A stretch of 45,293 nucleotides of DNA from an uncultured Eubacteriaceae bacterium. GTDB taxonomy: Bacteria; Bacillota; Clostridia; Peptostreptococcales; Anaerovoracaceae. Below, piece by piece: positions 1-8,152 of the stretch (position 1 is its first letter; the number at the start of each line of letters is the position of its first letter). The notes below the pieces were generated by a model, which saw only the letters and a list, made by a program, of their open reading frames with translations, did not search any database and was not told where the DNA came from. The stretch covers positions 1 through 45,293 of the forward strand of contig CAIFEY010000024.1 of NCBI GenBank assembly GCA_903789635.1, read 5' to 3'. The position numbers were made by a program, and so were the translations under genes.

Positions 1-52
1 CTAAAGTAGATTTCGATCTTTTTGCTGTCTACTTTAGGGTGATCATATCACC
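1..52. repeat. Two inverted repeats at the left edge
   Basis: Bases 1-10 (CTAAAGTAGA) pair perfectly with 28-37 (TCTACTTTAG) around a 17-base loop rich in T. Directly after it, GGTGAT/ATCACC at 38-43 and 47-52 form a second short palindrome. The first could be a terminator-like hairpin or a terminus of the neighbouring dispersed element; the gene it belongs to would lie outside the window. Confidence 0.5.
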
Positions 53-73
53 TGCATTGAGCGAGTAGATCGC

Positions 74-403
74 TATACCCCATAGGGGTATATGCAGGGA
101 GCCTATCACCGATTAGCGGCGGAGGTATTGCCGTCGCCACTGCAAATCGAACGACAACACGTCTATGTTGTGCGGCGGCTTGTGCAGTCTGTCCAGAATG
201 ATGGCGGCGCTGCAGTCAACGATGGCGGGTGCAATGGTCTAATCGATGATCGTGCCCTGCCCGCGTCGCTGGAGGCGCCCGCCGGCCTCTCCGGAATGTG
301 GGAAAAATGGATTTTCGGCGCCGTTTTCCCTAACTTTTTTTGGAGTGTTTGGAAAATGGCCGCTGAACGGTCAGAATCCCAAACGGCGGCGCGCTATACC
401 CTG
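74..403 (-). repeat. Dispersed ~330-bp element, copy 1 (MITE-like)
   Basis: Reverse-complemented, this stretch aligns along its whole length with 15508-15836. It starts with GGGTATAGCGCGCC (reading from 401 down), includes the shared block AAAAAAAGTT-AGGGAAAACGGCGCC, a shared block around a CATCGTTGACTGCA core, and ends in the palindrome TATACCCCATAGGGGTATA at 74-92. Because the two ends are GGGTAT and TATACCCC, the unit has short terminal inverted repeats, as in non-autonomous mobile elements. No convincing coding potential is seen. The last ~30 codons of the adjacent small membrane protein gene lie inside it. Confidence 0.7.
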
Positions 404-626
404 TCGAGCATGGAGACTGCGAATGCCGCGACCGGAGAAGGATGACCAGAAACATGATCGTGAAGCCGAGCACGTCGCTCGGCGTGCAGAGGAATCGCCA
501 GATCAGCAGGGTGATCACCCAGACGAGAATGTAGAATACGATGAGGCCTGTCTTCGTCACTCCCCGCTTTCGACTGCCTTTGCTGCTGTTCGCTTCTTGA
601 TTGTTCGTGGAATTATAGTTTTTCAT
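330..626 (-). CDS. Small two-helix membrane protein, 3' end in repeat DNA
   Basis: A 98-residue product if the ATG at 626 is used; a TTG at 647 overlapping the upstream stop is an alternative start. The N-terminus is polar (Asn/Ser/Lys/Arg rich) and is followed by two hydrophobic stretches around residues 26-42 and 48-62, so it should be an integral membrane protein. I do not recognise a family. It is the third gene of the T-box operon and is translationally close-coupled to the YkvI-like transporter, which suggests it is a partner or accessory subunit. From about residue 68 the sequence is encoded by the dispersed element at 74-403, so the native C-terminus was probably replaced when that element inserted. 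Confidence 0.6.
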   Translation of the reverse strand: MKNYNSTNNQEANSSKGSRKRGVTKTGLIVFYILVWVITLLIWRFLCTPSDVLGFTIMFLVILLRSRHSQSPCSTGYSAPPFGILTVQRPFSKHSKKS

Positions 627-643
627 ATGCGTCCCGTTGTTGT

Positions 644-1897
644 TCAATCAGCCGTCTGGAAAGCGCCTTCACGTCCGTCAGCGGAAGCCGCCTCGTCCTT
701 CTCCGGAAGCGGCCTGGTGTCGAACCTCGTCGCGATCATGTGGATGATGTACGGGATCAGGATAACCGGGATCGCGAGGTATGCAATGAAGCTGTACGCC
801 TTGGCGATCAGGGTCAGCAGGCCGAACTGCGCGATGCCGAAGTCGGCCAGGCAGCAGGCCAGGGCGATCAGGACCGTCTTCTTTACCGGCAGCCCGGCGT
901 CGGAAAGCTGACGCTCTTCCTTTGTCTCAACCGCATCGCCGATGCGCTTCACCATCGCCGCGACCATGTTCACCGCCGTGGAAACCGCGCCCAGGATGAT
1001 CAGTATGGAGATCAACGGGGTCAGGACGGACGCGCCCACGCCCTTCTGCACCATGAACAGCGTCGGAACCGCCTGGCCTGCGATATCAGGGTCGGAGCAG
1101 ACGGTCATCAGGCCCAGGACGCCCATCACCATAATCGCCGCGTTGATCAGGAAGCCGGCGGTCATGCTCTTTTTCGCGTCGCCCGCATCCTCGTAGACCT
1201 GCGCGTGCTGGACGAACACCGCCACGTTGCAGAGCTGGAACGTGCCGTACAGGAACGCCGCGTACAGTGCGCTGCCGAGGGACAGGTGCTGCGCCTGCAT
1301 CGATGCAATCGTGCTTCCGATCGCGCTGTGGTTGGCAATGATATTCGGAAAATAGACGCCGACCATGCCCACGATGATCACGATCGACAGGACGAACGAC
1401 ACCCTCCTCACGAGGTTGGTTCCGAAGATCGAGACGATGAAGATGAAGCCGCCGATGATCAGCGTGCACAGCAGGTACGGCAGGCCGGTCACTGCGTGCA
1501 GGGTCGCTCCGCCTGTCGCGAACGCAACTGCCGGCGCCACGCACATTACTACGATGTAGAGGAACTCGAACAGGTTCGAGAAGATCGGCGCGAACCGCCC
1601 GTAGAAGCTGTTGTTGTAGGAGCGGTAATCGTACACCTCGTGGCGCCTCGCGTAACGCAGGCAGTAGGCGAAGAACAGCGCGTTATACCCCATTGCCAGC
1701 ACCGGCATGACCAGGCTGAACGCCCCGAACCGGACGAAGTACGTGTACAGCTGCGCGCCGGACGCGAACCCGCCGCCGAAGTGCGTCGTGAACCACACGA
1801 ACGCGACCCCCATGATTACGGATGTGGATGTAACTCTTTTTCCTTTGGATGCTGCGGCTGCAGTGCCGCTGTTTCCGGTGTTTTTCATCGTCTGCAT
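644..1897 (-). CDS. YkvI-family membrane transporter
   Basis: A 417-residue polytopic membrane protein with about ten to eleven hydrophobic helices. It opens with a glycine-rich first helix (GGGFASGAQ near residues 40-48), the kind of unwound helix found in the LeuT-fold transporter superfamily, and resembles the uncharacterised YkvI proteins of Firmicutes. The family's substrate is not established; amino acids or related solutes are the usual guess. The start at 1897 has AAAGGAGG six bases upstream. It lies 26 bases after the dehydrogenase gene and both are downstream of the T-box leader, so transport of an amino acid or its 2-oxo/2-hydroxy derivative is a reasonable inference. The C-terminal tail is acidic and cytosolic-looking. 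Confidence 0.75.
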   Translation of the reverse strand: MQTMKNTGNSGTAAAASKGKRVTSTSVIMGVAFVWFTTHFGGGFASGAQLYTYFVRFGAFSLVMPVLAMGYNALFFAYCLRYARRHEVYDYRSYNNSFYGRFAPIFSNLFEFLYIVVMCVAPAVAFATGGATLHAVTGLPYLLCTLIIGGFIFIVSIFGTNLVRRVSFVLSIVIIVGMVGVYFPNIIANHSAIGSTIASMQAQHLSLGSALYAAFLYGTFQLCNVAVFVQHAQVYEDAGDAKKSMTAGFLINAAIMVMGVLGLMTVCSDPDIAGQAVPTLFMVQKGVGASVLTPLISILIILGAVSTAVNMVAAMVKRIGDAVETKEERQLSDAGLPVKKTVLIALACCLADFGIAQFGLLTLIAKAYSFIAYLAIPVILIPYIIHMIATRFDTRPLPEKDEAASADGREGAFQTAD

Positions 1898-1923
1898 CGT
1901 GTGCCTCCTTTCACGGCTGTGGA

Positions 1924-3018
1924 TTACATGGACTCCAGCTGGTCGAACGCGCGCTCCAGCATCTCCCTGGTGATGACGTATGGGTTGTGCTCGATGTCCT
2001 TCAGCACGATCGCCTTGCCGATGACGCTGTCACGCTGATCCGCGCTGAGTCCGAGATCCTCGAGCTTCCTCGGCAGCTTCACGTCGCGGCTGAAGTCGTA
2101 CATCTTTTGGAACATGCCCTTCGTGCCGCCCTCCTGGGTCTCGTCGATCAGGAGCAGCACCAGGACGCCCAGCGACACGATTTCACCGTGCAGGTGGTTC
2201 TTTTCCACCTCCGGGAATGACGTCAGCCCGTAGTTGATCGCGTGCGCCAGGCCGCTGTTGTAGTCGACGATGCGGTCCTTGGTGACCAGAATGGAGGTCA
2301 GCGCAGTCGTGACGTTGATCGCGAGCACGACATTTTCGAACGCCTCCGATGCGATCCCCTTCTCGTTGTCCGAGAGCGCCTGCCTGCCGTAACGCAGGAT
2401 CGGATCCAGGCACATGCGGCTGATCGTGACGCCGAGTCCGACGTAGTGGCTGAGCTCCTCTCCGCGCGAGGACACGGTCGCCTCAAAGTACTTGGCATAC
2501 GTATCGCCCATCCCCGCCCACATGTAGCGGCTCGGCGCCTCTGCCAGGACATCCAGGTCCAGGAACGTGTGCACCGGCGGTCTCGTGATGAAGTTCGGCC
2601 CCTGGAAGCTGCCGTCCTCGTGGTACATGATGCTGACGCTCGTGCATCCCGCGCAGTTGGACGTGATCGTCGGGAATGAGAATACCGCCTTGCCGATCTG
2701 CTCGCCGAGCGCTTTCGCGGTGTCCGTGACCTTTCCTCCTCCCAGGGCAAAGATCATACTCGCCTTCTTCACTTCCTCTTCTGCCGCCAGGCGGTTCACG
2801 TTCTCCTCCGTGCACTCGCCGCCGTAGTACAGGCAGCCCGTGACCTCGATCCCGCCGCTCGTGCAGGCATCCAGGAGCTTCTGCCCCGCCGCCGCAAACG
2901 ACTTGTGTCCGGTGATCACGGCTGCCTTTGTCCCATAATCCTTAACGACCTCCCCGACCTTCTCGTAAATGCCGTGTCCGATCGTGTAACTTGGTAAATA
3001 AATGCTGTAGCCTTCCAT
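1924..3018 (-). CDS. Iron-containing alcohol/hydroxyacid dehydrogenase (GldA/HcxA-like)
   Basis: A 364-residue group III dehydrogenase of the glycerol-dehydrogenase branch. The nucleotide-binding GGGK lies at residues 93-96 with D99, and the expected metal ligands are D172 (AGMGDTYAK), H259 (SGLAHA) and H277 (NHLHGE). The family reduces 2-oxoacids or oxidises polyols with NAD(H), using a divalent metal; the closest named relatives I can suggest are glycerol dehydrogenase and the hydroxycarboxylate dehydrogenase HcxA. The start at 3018 has a strong GGAGAGGAG site. It is first in the operon after the T-box, so its expression should rise when one particular aminoacyl-tRNA is undercharged. That fits a role on a 2-oxoacid made by deamination of an amino acid better than a role in glycerol use. 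Confidence 0.85.
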   Translation of the reverse strand: MEGYSIYLPSYTIGHGIYEKVGEVVKDYGTKAAVITGHKSFAAAGQKLLDACTSGGIEVTGCLYYGGECTEENVNRLAAEEEVKKASMIFALGGGKVTDTAKALGEQIGKAVFSFPTITSNCAGCTSVSIMYHEDGSFQGPNFITRPPVHTFLDLDVLAEAPSRYMWAGMGDTYAKYFEATVSSRGEELSHYVGLGVTISRMCLDPILRYGRQALSDNEKGIASEAFENVVLAINVTTALTSILVTKDRIVDYNSGLAHAINYGLTSFPEVEKNHLHGEIVSLGVLVLLLIDETQEGGTKGMFQKMYDFSRDVKLPRKLEDLGLSADQRDSVIGKAIVLKDIEHNPYVITREMLERAFDQLESM

Positions 3019-3111
3019 CAGTAGTTCTCCTCTCCTGTTCGCTGCTGTTCATCGATATTAATCAATAGTCATCGACTGCTCGTCGACTTTGCCGCTGCAT
3101 GATTCTCGCGG

Positions 3112-3425
3112 TATCAAAAAAGCTCCTGCCCCCGCAGCCTATTTCAGCTGCAGAGACAGGAGCCTGGAAATTCAAGTCCTGCGGTACCACTCTGCTTGAC
3201 GGTCATCTCGCGACGGACCGCCCACTCAACCATGCCAGCACATGTGAGACTTTGATTACGGAGGTCAGCACTCCGTCTCCCCTACCGACATCGGAATCTA
3301 TGTTCGATGTGCCGGTTCGGTTCGCCCTCAGGAGCCCATTCACAACGTTCTGACCTGCTGCCGTCTCACCATCGTCAGCTCTCTGTAAGGCAGGGGGGCG
3401 GTGCTACTATTTCTCCTTCATCGGT
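3112..3425 (-). promoter_or_regulatory. T-box leader (tRNA-sensing) with terminator/antiterminator
   Basis: Read on the minus strand, the leader has AGGAGAAATAGTAG (Stem I base/loop E side), AGAGAGCTGACGATGGTGAGA (Stem I distal loop), a specifier-loop region GTGAATGGGCTCCTGAG, then the antiterminator signature AGAGTGGTACCGCAGG at about 3178-3194, and a GC-rich hairpin 3121-3164 followed by six T's (3116-3121). These are the standard elements of a T-box riboswitch. The specifier triplet cannot be fixed by eye: UGG (Trp), GGG/GGC (Gly) and AUG (Met) are each possible registers. The bulge reads UGGU, which would pair with a tRNA whose discriminator base is A. Confidence 0.88.
3115..3164 (-). terminator. 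T-box intrinsic terminator
   Basis: Arms AGCTCCTG and CAGGAGCC-type, with inner GCAGC/GCTGC pairing, form a long GC-rich stem that is followed on the minus strand by TTTTTT. It overlaps the T-box antiterminator and ends about 95 bases upstream of the dehydrogenase start. Confidence 0.85.
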
Positions 3426-3591
3426 TTAGGGTATTCAGTAGTTTGATTGTTAAATCTTCTCAATAATAACACTGGGGAGTGTGTTTTGTCAATGAAGACA
3501 GGAAAGTAACGGTGTTTTTATGAACGTGCACAGAATTGCAGCAGAGAGAATCCTGTCGCTTGGTAAATCAGCCTGATCGTCAGCGTCTGCG

Positions 3592-4689
3592 TTATTCCGA
3601 CAGCCGGTTGATTACGCCCGAGAACACCGGAAGTCCCGATTCGCTCTCTGTGATGAAATACAGGAACGGGCGGTCCAGGCGTACCTCCTTAAATTGAGGA
3701 ATTCCGGTATCATTTACCATGAAGGCCGTTGCGGCCGCAGCCCGCGTTCCCTGCTGATTGACTTCGATTCTCGCCTTGTGGATAATGTCATAAACTTTCA
3801 GTCCTTCCGTCGAGAATGGCGAGAAATCGGCCTGATCCGTAAACACATCCCGGATTCCCGCGCTCGCCAGGATTTCTTTAAGTTTCTGGCGGAAATCGTA
3901 TTGAAATTCCGGTATTGCAGTGTTAACTATACACTTCAGTTTATTTCTGCAGAGCTCGGATACGCGCACGCTCTTCGCGGCCTCGATGAGCGGTTCTTTA
4001 CCGCTTTTTTTCGGAAGCAGGGCGACAAAGCTGTACTTGCCCTTGTATTCCTTGATAAATCCGGTTACCGTATCGTCCTCCAGATACCAGTCCTCATTGC
4101 TGTGCATCGTTCGAACATTCGGGACAGAACCGTCCGCGTTGAAAAATTCCTCTTCATAGATTTCGTCATCTTCGTAATTCTCCGCCCAGTTCGCATGAAA
4201 ACACGCGGCATTGATAAGCACTGCAATAACGTCGTTCATCGACCCATCCATTATTTCCGGGATCATGCCCTTCGTGTTCTTATACACCCATTTATTCACT
4301 GCATCGACCATCTGATCGGAAATGATCAGTTCGGCATTCAGGGAATCACGAATGGATTTTTCATATTCCGGGTTCAGATTCTCCCGCGCAGTATCCTTCA
4401 CGAAGGCTGCGTTCGCGGAAATACAGCGCTTAGCGTCTGTCAGTACGTTCGCAAGTGCCTGAACATCGTGAATGAAGTCCGAGATCGACGTGTGCTCATC
4501 GTCCATCAGTTGAATGATTTCATCCCTCGTATTCCCGTCTGTTGCCTGCGCAAGTAGAGTGAGCGCCATCACGACAGACATCGGAGAAAAGACGACGTTC
4601 TGTTTCGGATGTTCAGAGAGCATCACGTTCAGCAGATTCCCATTGATCTCCTCATATTTTTTCAAAAAAGCCCTGTTCTCGCTGCTCAT
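3592..4689 (-). CDS. Serpin-family protease inhibitor
   Basis: A 365-residue serpin from the ATG at 4689, which has AGGAGG ten bases upstream; an upstream in-frame ATG at 4722 lacks such a site. The N-terminal block NVVFSPMSVVMALTLLAQA and the C-terminal FLYFITESESGLPVFSGVI are characteristic. The reactive-centre-loop hinge reads QQGTRAAAATA, with the small residues required for loop insertion, so it should be an inhibitory serpin; the scissile-bond region lies in the following AFMVNDTGIPQF. No signal peptide is visible, implying a cytosolic protein or non-classical release. Bacterial serpins are scattered among gut and thermophilic Firmicutes. It precedes no obvious target protease here; the sirtuin gene ends 45 bases upstream of it. 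Confidence 0.92.
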   Translation of the reverse strand: MSSENRAFLKKYEEINGNLLNVMLSEHPKQNVVFSPMSVVMALTLLAQATDGNTRDEIIQLMDDEHTSISDFIHDVQALANVLTDAKRCISANAAFVKDTARENLNPEYEKSIRDSLNAELIISDQMVDAVNKWVYKNTKGMIPEIMDGSMNDVIAVLINAACFHANWAENYEDDEIYEEEFFNADGSVPNVRTMHSNEDWYLEDDTVTGFIKEYKGKYSFVALLPKKSGKEPLIEAAKSVRVSELCRNKLKCIVNTAIPEFQYDFRQKLKEILASAGIRDVFTDQADFSPFSTEGLKVYDIIHKARIEVNQQGTRAAAATAFMVNDTGIPQFKEVRLDRPFLYFITESESGLPVFSGVINRLSE

Positions 4690-4734
4690 AACTTTCTGCC
4701 TCCTCTCGCCGCCTGCCGCCACTGGCGATACAAG

Positions 4735-5568
4735 CTAAAAACTCTTCAATTTACCCATCACTTCCGCCAGGTCTGCGCCGATCGCCAGACTCCTGCCCTT
4801 CAGCTGCTCGGGCGCGCTTCCCTTCGCCAGATTCACGGTGATCAGGAATGCATCCGGAAACTTGGCCGTCATATCCCAGAACGGGAGGCGGATGATGCTC
4901 GGGGTCATGTCTCCGACGCCGAGTTCCAGCAGGACCAGCCTCTTATCGCGGTATTTCCGGAGGAACTCCTCATATCTTCGGTTCGCGGCCTGCCACGCCG
5001 CTCCGCGCAGAAAGGTGTCGTCCTGCACCCATGGGACCATCTTCCACCCGCACTCAGGGCACCGCGGAATCAGCTCGGACGGAACTTCCAGATCATTCAT
5101 TCCGGCGATCATCGCCTCCACCGGCCTGCGGCTCCTGTAGAGCTTGTCGTGGCACGGCTGGCTGCACTGCAGAAAGCGGAAATCGCCCTGAAACTGGAAG
5201 TACCGCTCCTCCGGAAAGACCTTCGGGATTTGAATGTCGATGTTCGTCGTCAGAATAAAGTAGTCTTTGTCCTTCAGAATCTGCAGGAGGTCCAAGTATG
5301 GCTTTCCGGCCGGTGCATCCTCCATGAACTGGATATACCTCGCGTAATAGCCCCACTGCTGTTCCGGCGTCGAGAAGATATAGTAAAACCCCGGGAACAT
5401 GCCCTGAATCCCGTACTTCTCCTCAAAATCACCGAAGTTCCGCCGGAACACCGCGTTGTGTGAATAGTGATTGTACCCCGCCGCGCTCGACATCCCGGAG
5501 CCGATCCCAACAAGCACCGCGTCCGCTTCCCTGATCAGTTCTGAAGTCATGCGCAGCTTCTCCGTCAT
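4735..5568 (-). CDS. Class M-like sirtuin (SIR2-family ADP-ribosyltransferase)
   Basis: A 277-residue protein from the ATG at 5568 (GGAGAAGGA upstream). NAD-binding GIGSGMSSAAGY at residues 21-32, TTNID at 107-111, and zinc-ligand cysteines C135/C139 and C170/C173 identify a SIR2 fold. The catalytic HG of deacylating sirtuins reads QG here (FQFQGD, 124-129). From family knowledge, the SirTM class has this loss and acts as a protein ADP-ribosyltransferase, normally next to a macrodomain hydrolase and a lipoylated GcvH-like target. None of those partners is within the window. Neighbours are the serpin and a flavodoxin-fold oxidoreductase, so an oxidative-stress setting is plausible. Activity on a distant target, or as NADase, is an alternative. 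Confidence 0.8.
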   Translation of the reverse strand: MTEKLRMTSELIREADAVLVGIGSGMSSAAGYNHYSHNAVFRRNFGDFEEKYGIQGMFPGFYYIFSTPEQQWGYYARYIQFMEDAPAGKPYLDLLQILKDKDYFILTTNIDIQIPKVFPEERYFQFQGDFRFLQCSQPCHDKLYRSRRPVEAMIAGMNDLEVPSELIPRCPECGWKMVPWVQDDTFLRGAAWQAANRRYEEFLRKYRDKRLVLLELGVGDMTPSIIRLPFWDMTAKFPDAFLITVNLAKGSAPEQLKGRSLAIGADLAEVMGKLKSF

Positions 5569-5721
5569 TTCCTTCTCCAATTGCTTTTTCCTCTTTCCGA
5601 TCGTATCTGCTGTTAATATATCTATAACAGCACAATACCACGTCCACGGTCTGTCAACCGCAGTCAGAAAGAGCGGGGCGCGCGGCATCGCGCTGCGCAT
5701 CAAGGGAGTTTATGACAAAGT

Positions 5722-6279
5722 TTACAGGATCTCCGGAATCGTTTCCTTTGCCGCCTGGAGGATCTCAGCGACGTCACTTCCCACGACGTCAAGCCACTCC
5801 GCCTTCAGCAGCCGCACGTCCGGAATCCCGAAGTACGTGACGCAGAGCTCGCGGATGTACTCGTAGCTGTAGCGCGGATCGTACGGCCCTCCCGCGGTTG
5901 TGACGTAATACAGCTTCTGCGCACGGCAAAGCCCCCGCGGCATCCCATCCTCGCCGTACTCCGACACGATGCCGTTCACGTAGATATTCTCCACGTACAT
6001 CTTCAGCAGCGTCGGGAACGACACGTCCCAGTACGGCGCCGCCACGACGATCGTATCCGCATCGGCGAACTCCCTCGCGTACGCAAACATCGGGTCGTCC
6101 AGGTTCCCGCGGTCGATCTGCTCCGTTCGGTATTCCAGCCTTTCCTCTGTCAGAACCGAAAGCCCCTCGTCCGCCAGCTTCCGCTCCGTGTACGGCTCTC
6201 CCAGCTGCCTCAGCAGTTCCCTCGCAAGCTCATCGGTGCGCGACTCCGGGCGCACGCAGGCGTTAATGTATAAAATCAT
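5722..6279 (-). CDS. NAD(P)H-dependent oxidoreductase, flavodoxin fold (AzoR/NQO-like)
   Basis: A 185-residue protein with the N-terminal phosphate-binding strand-loop MILYINACVRPESRTDELA and the conserved PYWDVSFPTLLKMYVENIYV and VTTAGGPYD segments of the NADPH-dependent FMN reductase/azoreductase family. It should bind FMN and reduce quinones, azo or nitro compounds using NAD(P)H in the cytosol. Its length matches the family and it seems intact. The start at 6279 has AAGGAG seven bases upstream. It is 153 bases upstream of the sirtuin start and could be transcribed with it. Confidence 0.88.
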   Translation of the reverse strand: MILYINACVRPESRTDELARELLRQLGEPYTERKLADEGLSVLTEERLEYRTEQIDRGNLDDPMFAYAREFADADTIVVAAPYWDVSFPTLLKMYVENIYVNGIVSEYGEDGMPRGLCRAQKLYYVTTAGGPYDPRYSYEYIRELCVTYFGIPDVRLLKAEWLDVVGSDVAEILQAAKETIPEIL

Positions 6280-6470
6280 ATTATCTCCTTAATAATTACG
6301 TATCATTGTACGTTAACAGACGATTGCCGCCATTTTCGCGGCGAATATGGATCTACTGCGGATCCGTATTCATACTCACCATTATACTTGGAAATCAGAG
6401 ATTTCGCGAGGGTCTGCGGAGATATGCGTGCAGACAAAGTTATCCCGGGCACAGAGGATGCATAGCCATG

Positions 6471-6890
6471 CTAGTATAACTTCTTCTGGAACCGGAACAT
6501 CCCATCCGGAAATTGTTCATCCGCCTCCGCAGCAGCGTCAGAATCATTCGGATCCGGGTGGTGCTGGTTGAAAAACTCTACGATGGGGAAGCCGCACCGG
6601 TTCACGTAGAAATGGATGTTCCGCGTCTCAAAGTATGGGGTCATCGTCTCCCAGACCTTGACCCCCGGATACATTTTTTCAATCTCGCACCAGGCGGAAA
6701 ATCCAATGCCTCGGCTGTGCGCCCTGGGTGTCACGAAGAGGATTTCCAAATCACCCTTCTCGCCATCCTCAAAGTGGTCGTCGCGCCGTCCGAACTCCTC
6801 CAGCGCGCCGTAATTAAATGCCTCCTGGTTGTCCAGGATGAACTGTTTCCTGTCATCAGCCTGTAATGGAATAAGTTTAATGTTCGCCAT
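6471..6890 (-). CDS. GNAT N-acetyltransferase with internal in-frame deletion
   Basis: A 139-residue GNAT-family protein from the ATG at 6890. The N-terminal helix region (QFILDNQEAFNYGALEEFG) and the C-terminal half (LEILFVTPRAHSRGIGFSAW, the acetyl-CoA loop, then TPYFETRNIHFYVNRCGF) are well conserved. Between HFEDGE and KGDLEILFV, at residues 43-47, the two central strands that normally precede the acetyl-CoA-binding strand are absent, about 30-40 residues. The reading frame is kept. Relatives I know of are about 170-180 residues long. The loss removes part of the central sheet and probably inactivates the enzyme. It follows the methyltransferase stop by four bases, so the two are co-transcribed. 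Confidence 0.7.
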   Translation of the reverse strand: MANIKLIPLQADDRKQFILDNQEAFNYGALEEFGRRDDHFEDGEKGDLEILFVTPRAHSRGIGFSAWCEIEKMYPGVKVWETMTPYFETRNIHFYVNRCGFPIVEFFNQHHPDPNDSDAAAEADEQFPDGMFRFQKKLY

Positions 6891-6894
6891 AATA

Positions 6895-7551
6895 TTACTT
6901 TCCGATGATTCGTTTTCTGACTCTGCCGAAGACTTCCTCGCCCGAGTAGCGCACGGGATTCTCCGCGGCTGCACGTTCGGCGCTGTCGAGGGCTGCTTCG
7001 ACGTCAACTCGATTGTTCATAAATGATTTCTTTGGTACTGAAAACCTACTCATATCATTCCCCTCCAGCCTCAGCAGCGACACCTTGTTGCTGATTCCGC
7101 CGCCGTAGCCGGTCAGGGAGCGGTTCGAGCCGACGACGCGGTGGCACGGGATAATGATGCAGATCGGGTTCCAGCCGACCGCACCGCCGACCGCGCGGGC
7201 GGACATTTTGGCGATGCCCTTCTTCTCTGCCAGCTCTGCCGCGATCTGACCGTACGTCGTCGTCTGGCCGAATGGAATCGCCAGCATGGAATCGATGACC
7301 TCCCTGCGGAAGTCGGTCAGGCCGTGGATCTCGTATTTAGGCGTGAAGTCTGGGGCTTTTCCGGCAAAGTAGACGTCCAGCCAGTCCATGGTCTGCCGGA
7401 AGACCGGCAGCAGGCGTTCCTCGCACTGGACGGTGTGCTTTGATGCATCCCGCGAGCCTTCGAACCACAGGCCCGTGAGGGAATCCCCCTCGCCGTTCAT
7501 GAGCAGGTCCGTGAATCCCTCCGGTGTCTTATACCTCCATTTATATGTCAT
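6895..7551 (-). CDS. ogt: Methylated-DNA--protein-cysteine S-methyltransferase with C-terminal tail
   Basis: A 218-residue protein. The active-site PCHRVVGSNRSLTGYGGG places the acceptor cysteine; the preceding IPFGQTTTYGQIA and AVGGAVGWNPI are the usual DNA-binding elements. It repairs O6-alkylguanine by irreversible transfer of the alkyl group to that cysteine. The family normally ends near LLRLEGNDMSRFSVPKK; here about 40 more residues follow (VDVEAALDSAERAAAENPVRYSGEEVFGRVRKR), a charged helical segment that looks like the C-terminus of another small protein, possibly an antitoxin. I cannot assign that tail with confidence. The start has GAGAGGTG upstream. Confidence 0.88.
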   Translation of the reverse strand: MTYKWRYKTPEGFTDLLMNGEGDSLTGLWFEGSRDASKHTVQCEERLLPVFRQTMDWLDVYFAGKAPDFTPKYEIHGLTDFRREVIDSMLAIPFGQTTTYGQIAAELAEKKGIAKMSARAVGGAVGWNPICIIIPCHRVVGSNRSLTGYGGGISNKVSLLRLEGNDMSRFSVPKKSFMNNRVDVEAALDSAERAAAENPVRYSGEEVFGRVRKRIIGK

Positions 7552-8152
7552 AACTGCACCTCTCTTATTCGTTGTTTTTTTCGATTATCCGATGTCCGGT
7601 TATTTCCGGGCAGTGTTCGATTGATGTTGATAACGTTTCCTGTGTCCCGGTCAGGAGATCTGATCAGGATCTGTATATGGTTTAGTTTATCACAGAAGTC
7701 CATTCTTTTCTGCCTTCCGGCTTGTGGAATTGCTGCAGGTTTTGCTGCTTCCGTGCAGGACGGTCCGCAGCGTGCCCGGGAGTCATCAGGCCGGGTCTAT
7801 CTTTTCCGGGGCGTTTACTTTGCCGCAGCCAGGTGATGTTTCAAGAAACAGAAAACTTCATAATTAATTACGTGATTTGACAAATGCTATCAAATCGTAT
7901 ACAATATGCTGTGGTATTATTCTATCTTTCTATTTTCATAATAGTACCTGTTGTCAACACTGTTGATATTCTTCTACGCATATAATTCTATTTCGCTCAG
8001 GCGATATCTTCTACTACGCAGATCAATACCCAGCCGGATACGTTAATCAATGCACCATTTTCAGCGATTTTCTTCGGATCGATCAGATTTACGGGAAATC
8101 GAGGGATGGGGTGTTTTTTTGATATGGATAAATTTGGAAGGGGGAGGAAATC
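7552..8152 (+). promoter_or_regulatory. opuC promoter: Long leader/promoter region of the betaine importer
   Basis: No gene is supported here. TTGACA at 7877-7882 and TACAAT at 7900-7905, 17 bases apart, form a near-consensus promoter pointing toward the importer, leaving a leader of about 240 bases. Within that leader TCAACACTGTTGA (7954-7966) is a perfect 13-base palindrome that could be an operator. A GGGGGAGG ribosome binding site precedes the ATG at 8153. I could not recognise a known riboswitch in the leader. Confidence 0.6.

Noticed and set aside
92-911. Plus-strand open frames across the left dispersed element
   Set aside because: No ribosome binding site, no family resemblance, and the second copy of the element does not preserve the frames.
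740-2038. Long open frame on the strand opposite the transporter and dehydrogenase genes
   Set aside because: Its product is dominated by Asp/Arg/His/Gln of low complexity, typical of antisense shadow frames in GC-rich DNA; the minus-strand genes have clear families and ribosome binding sites.
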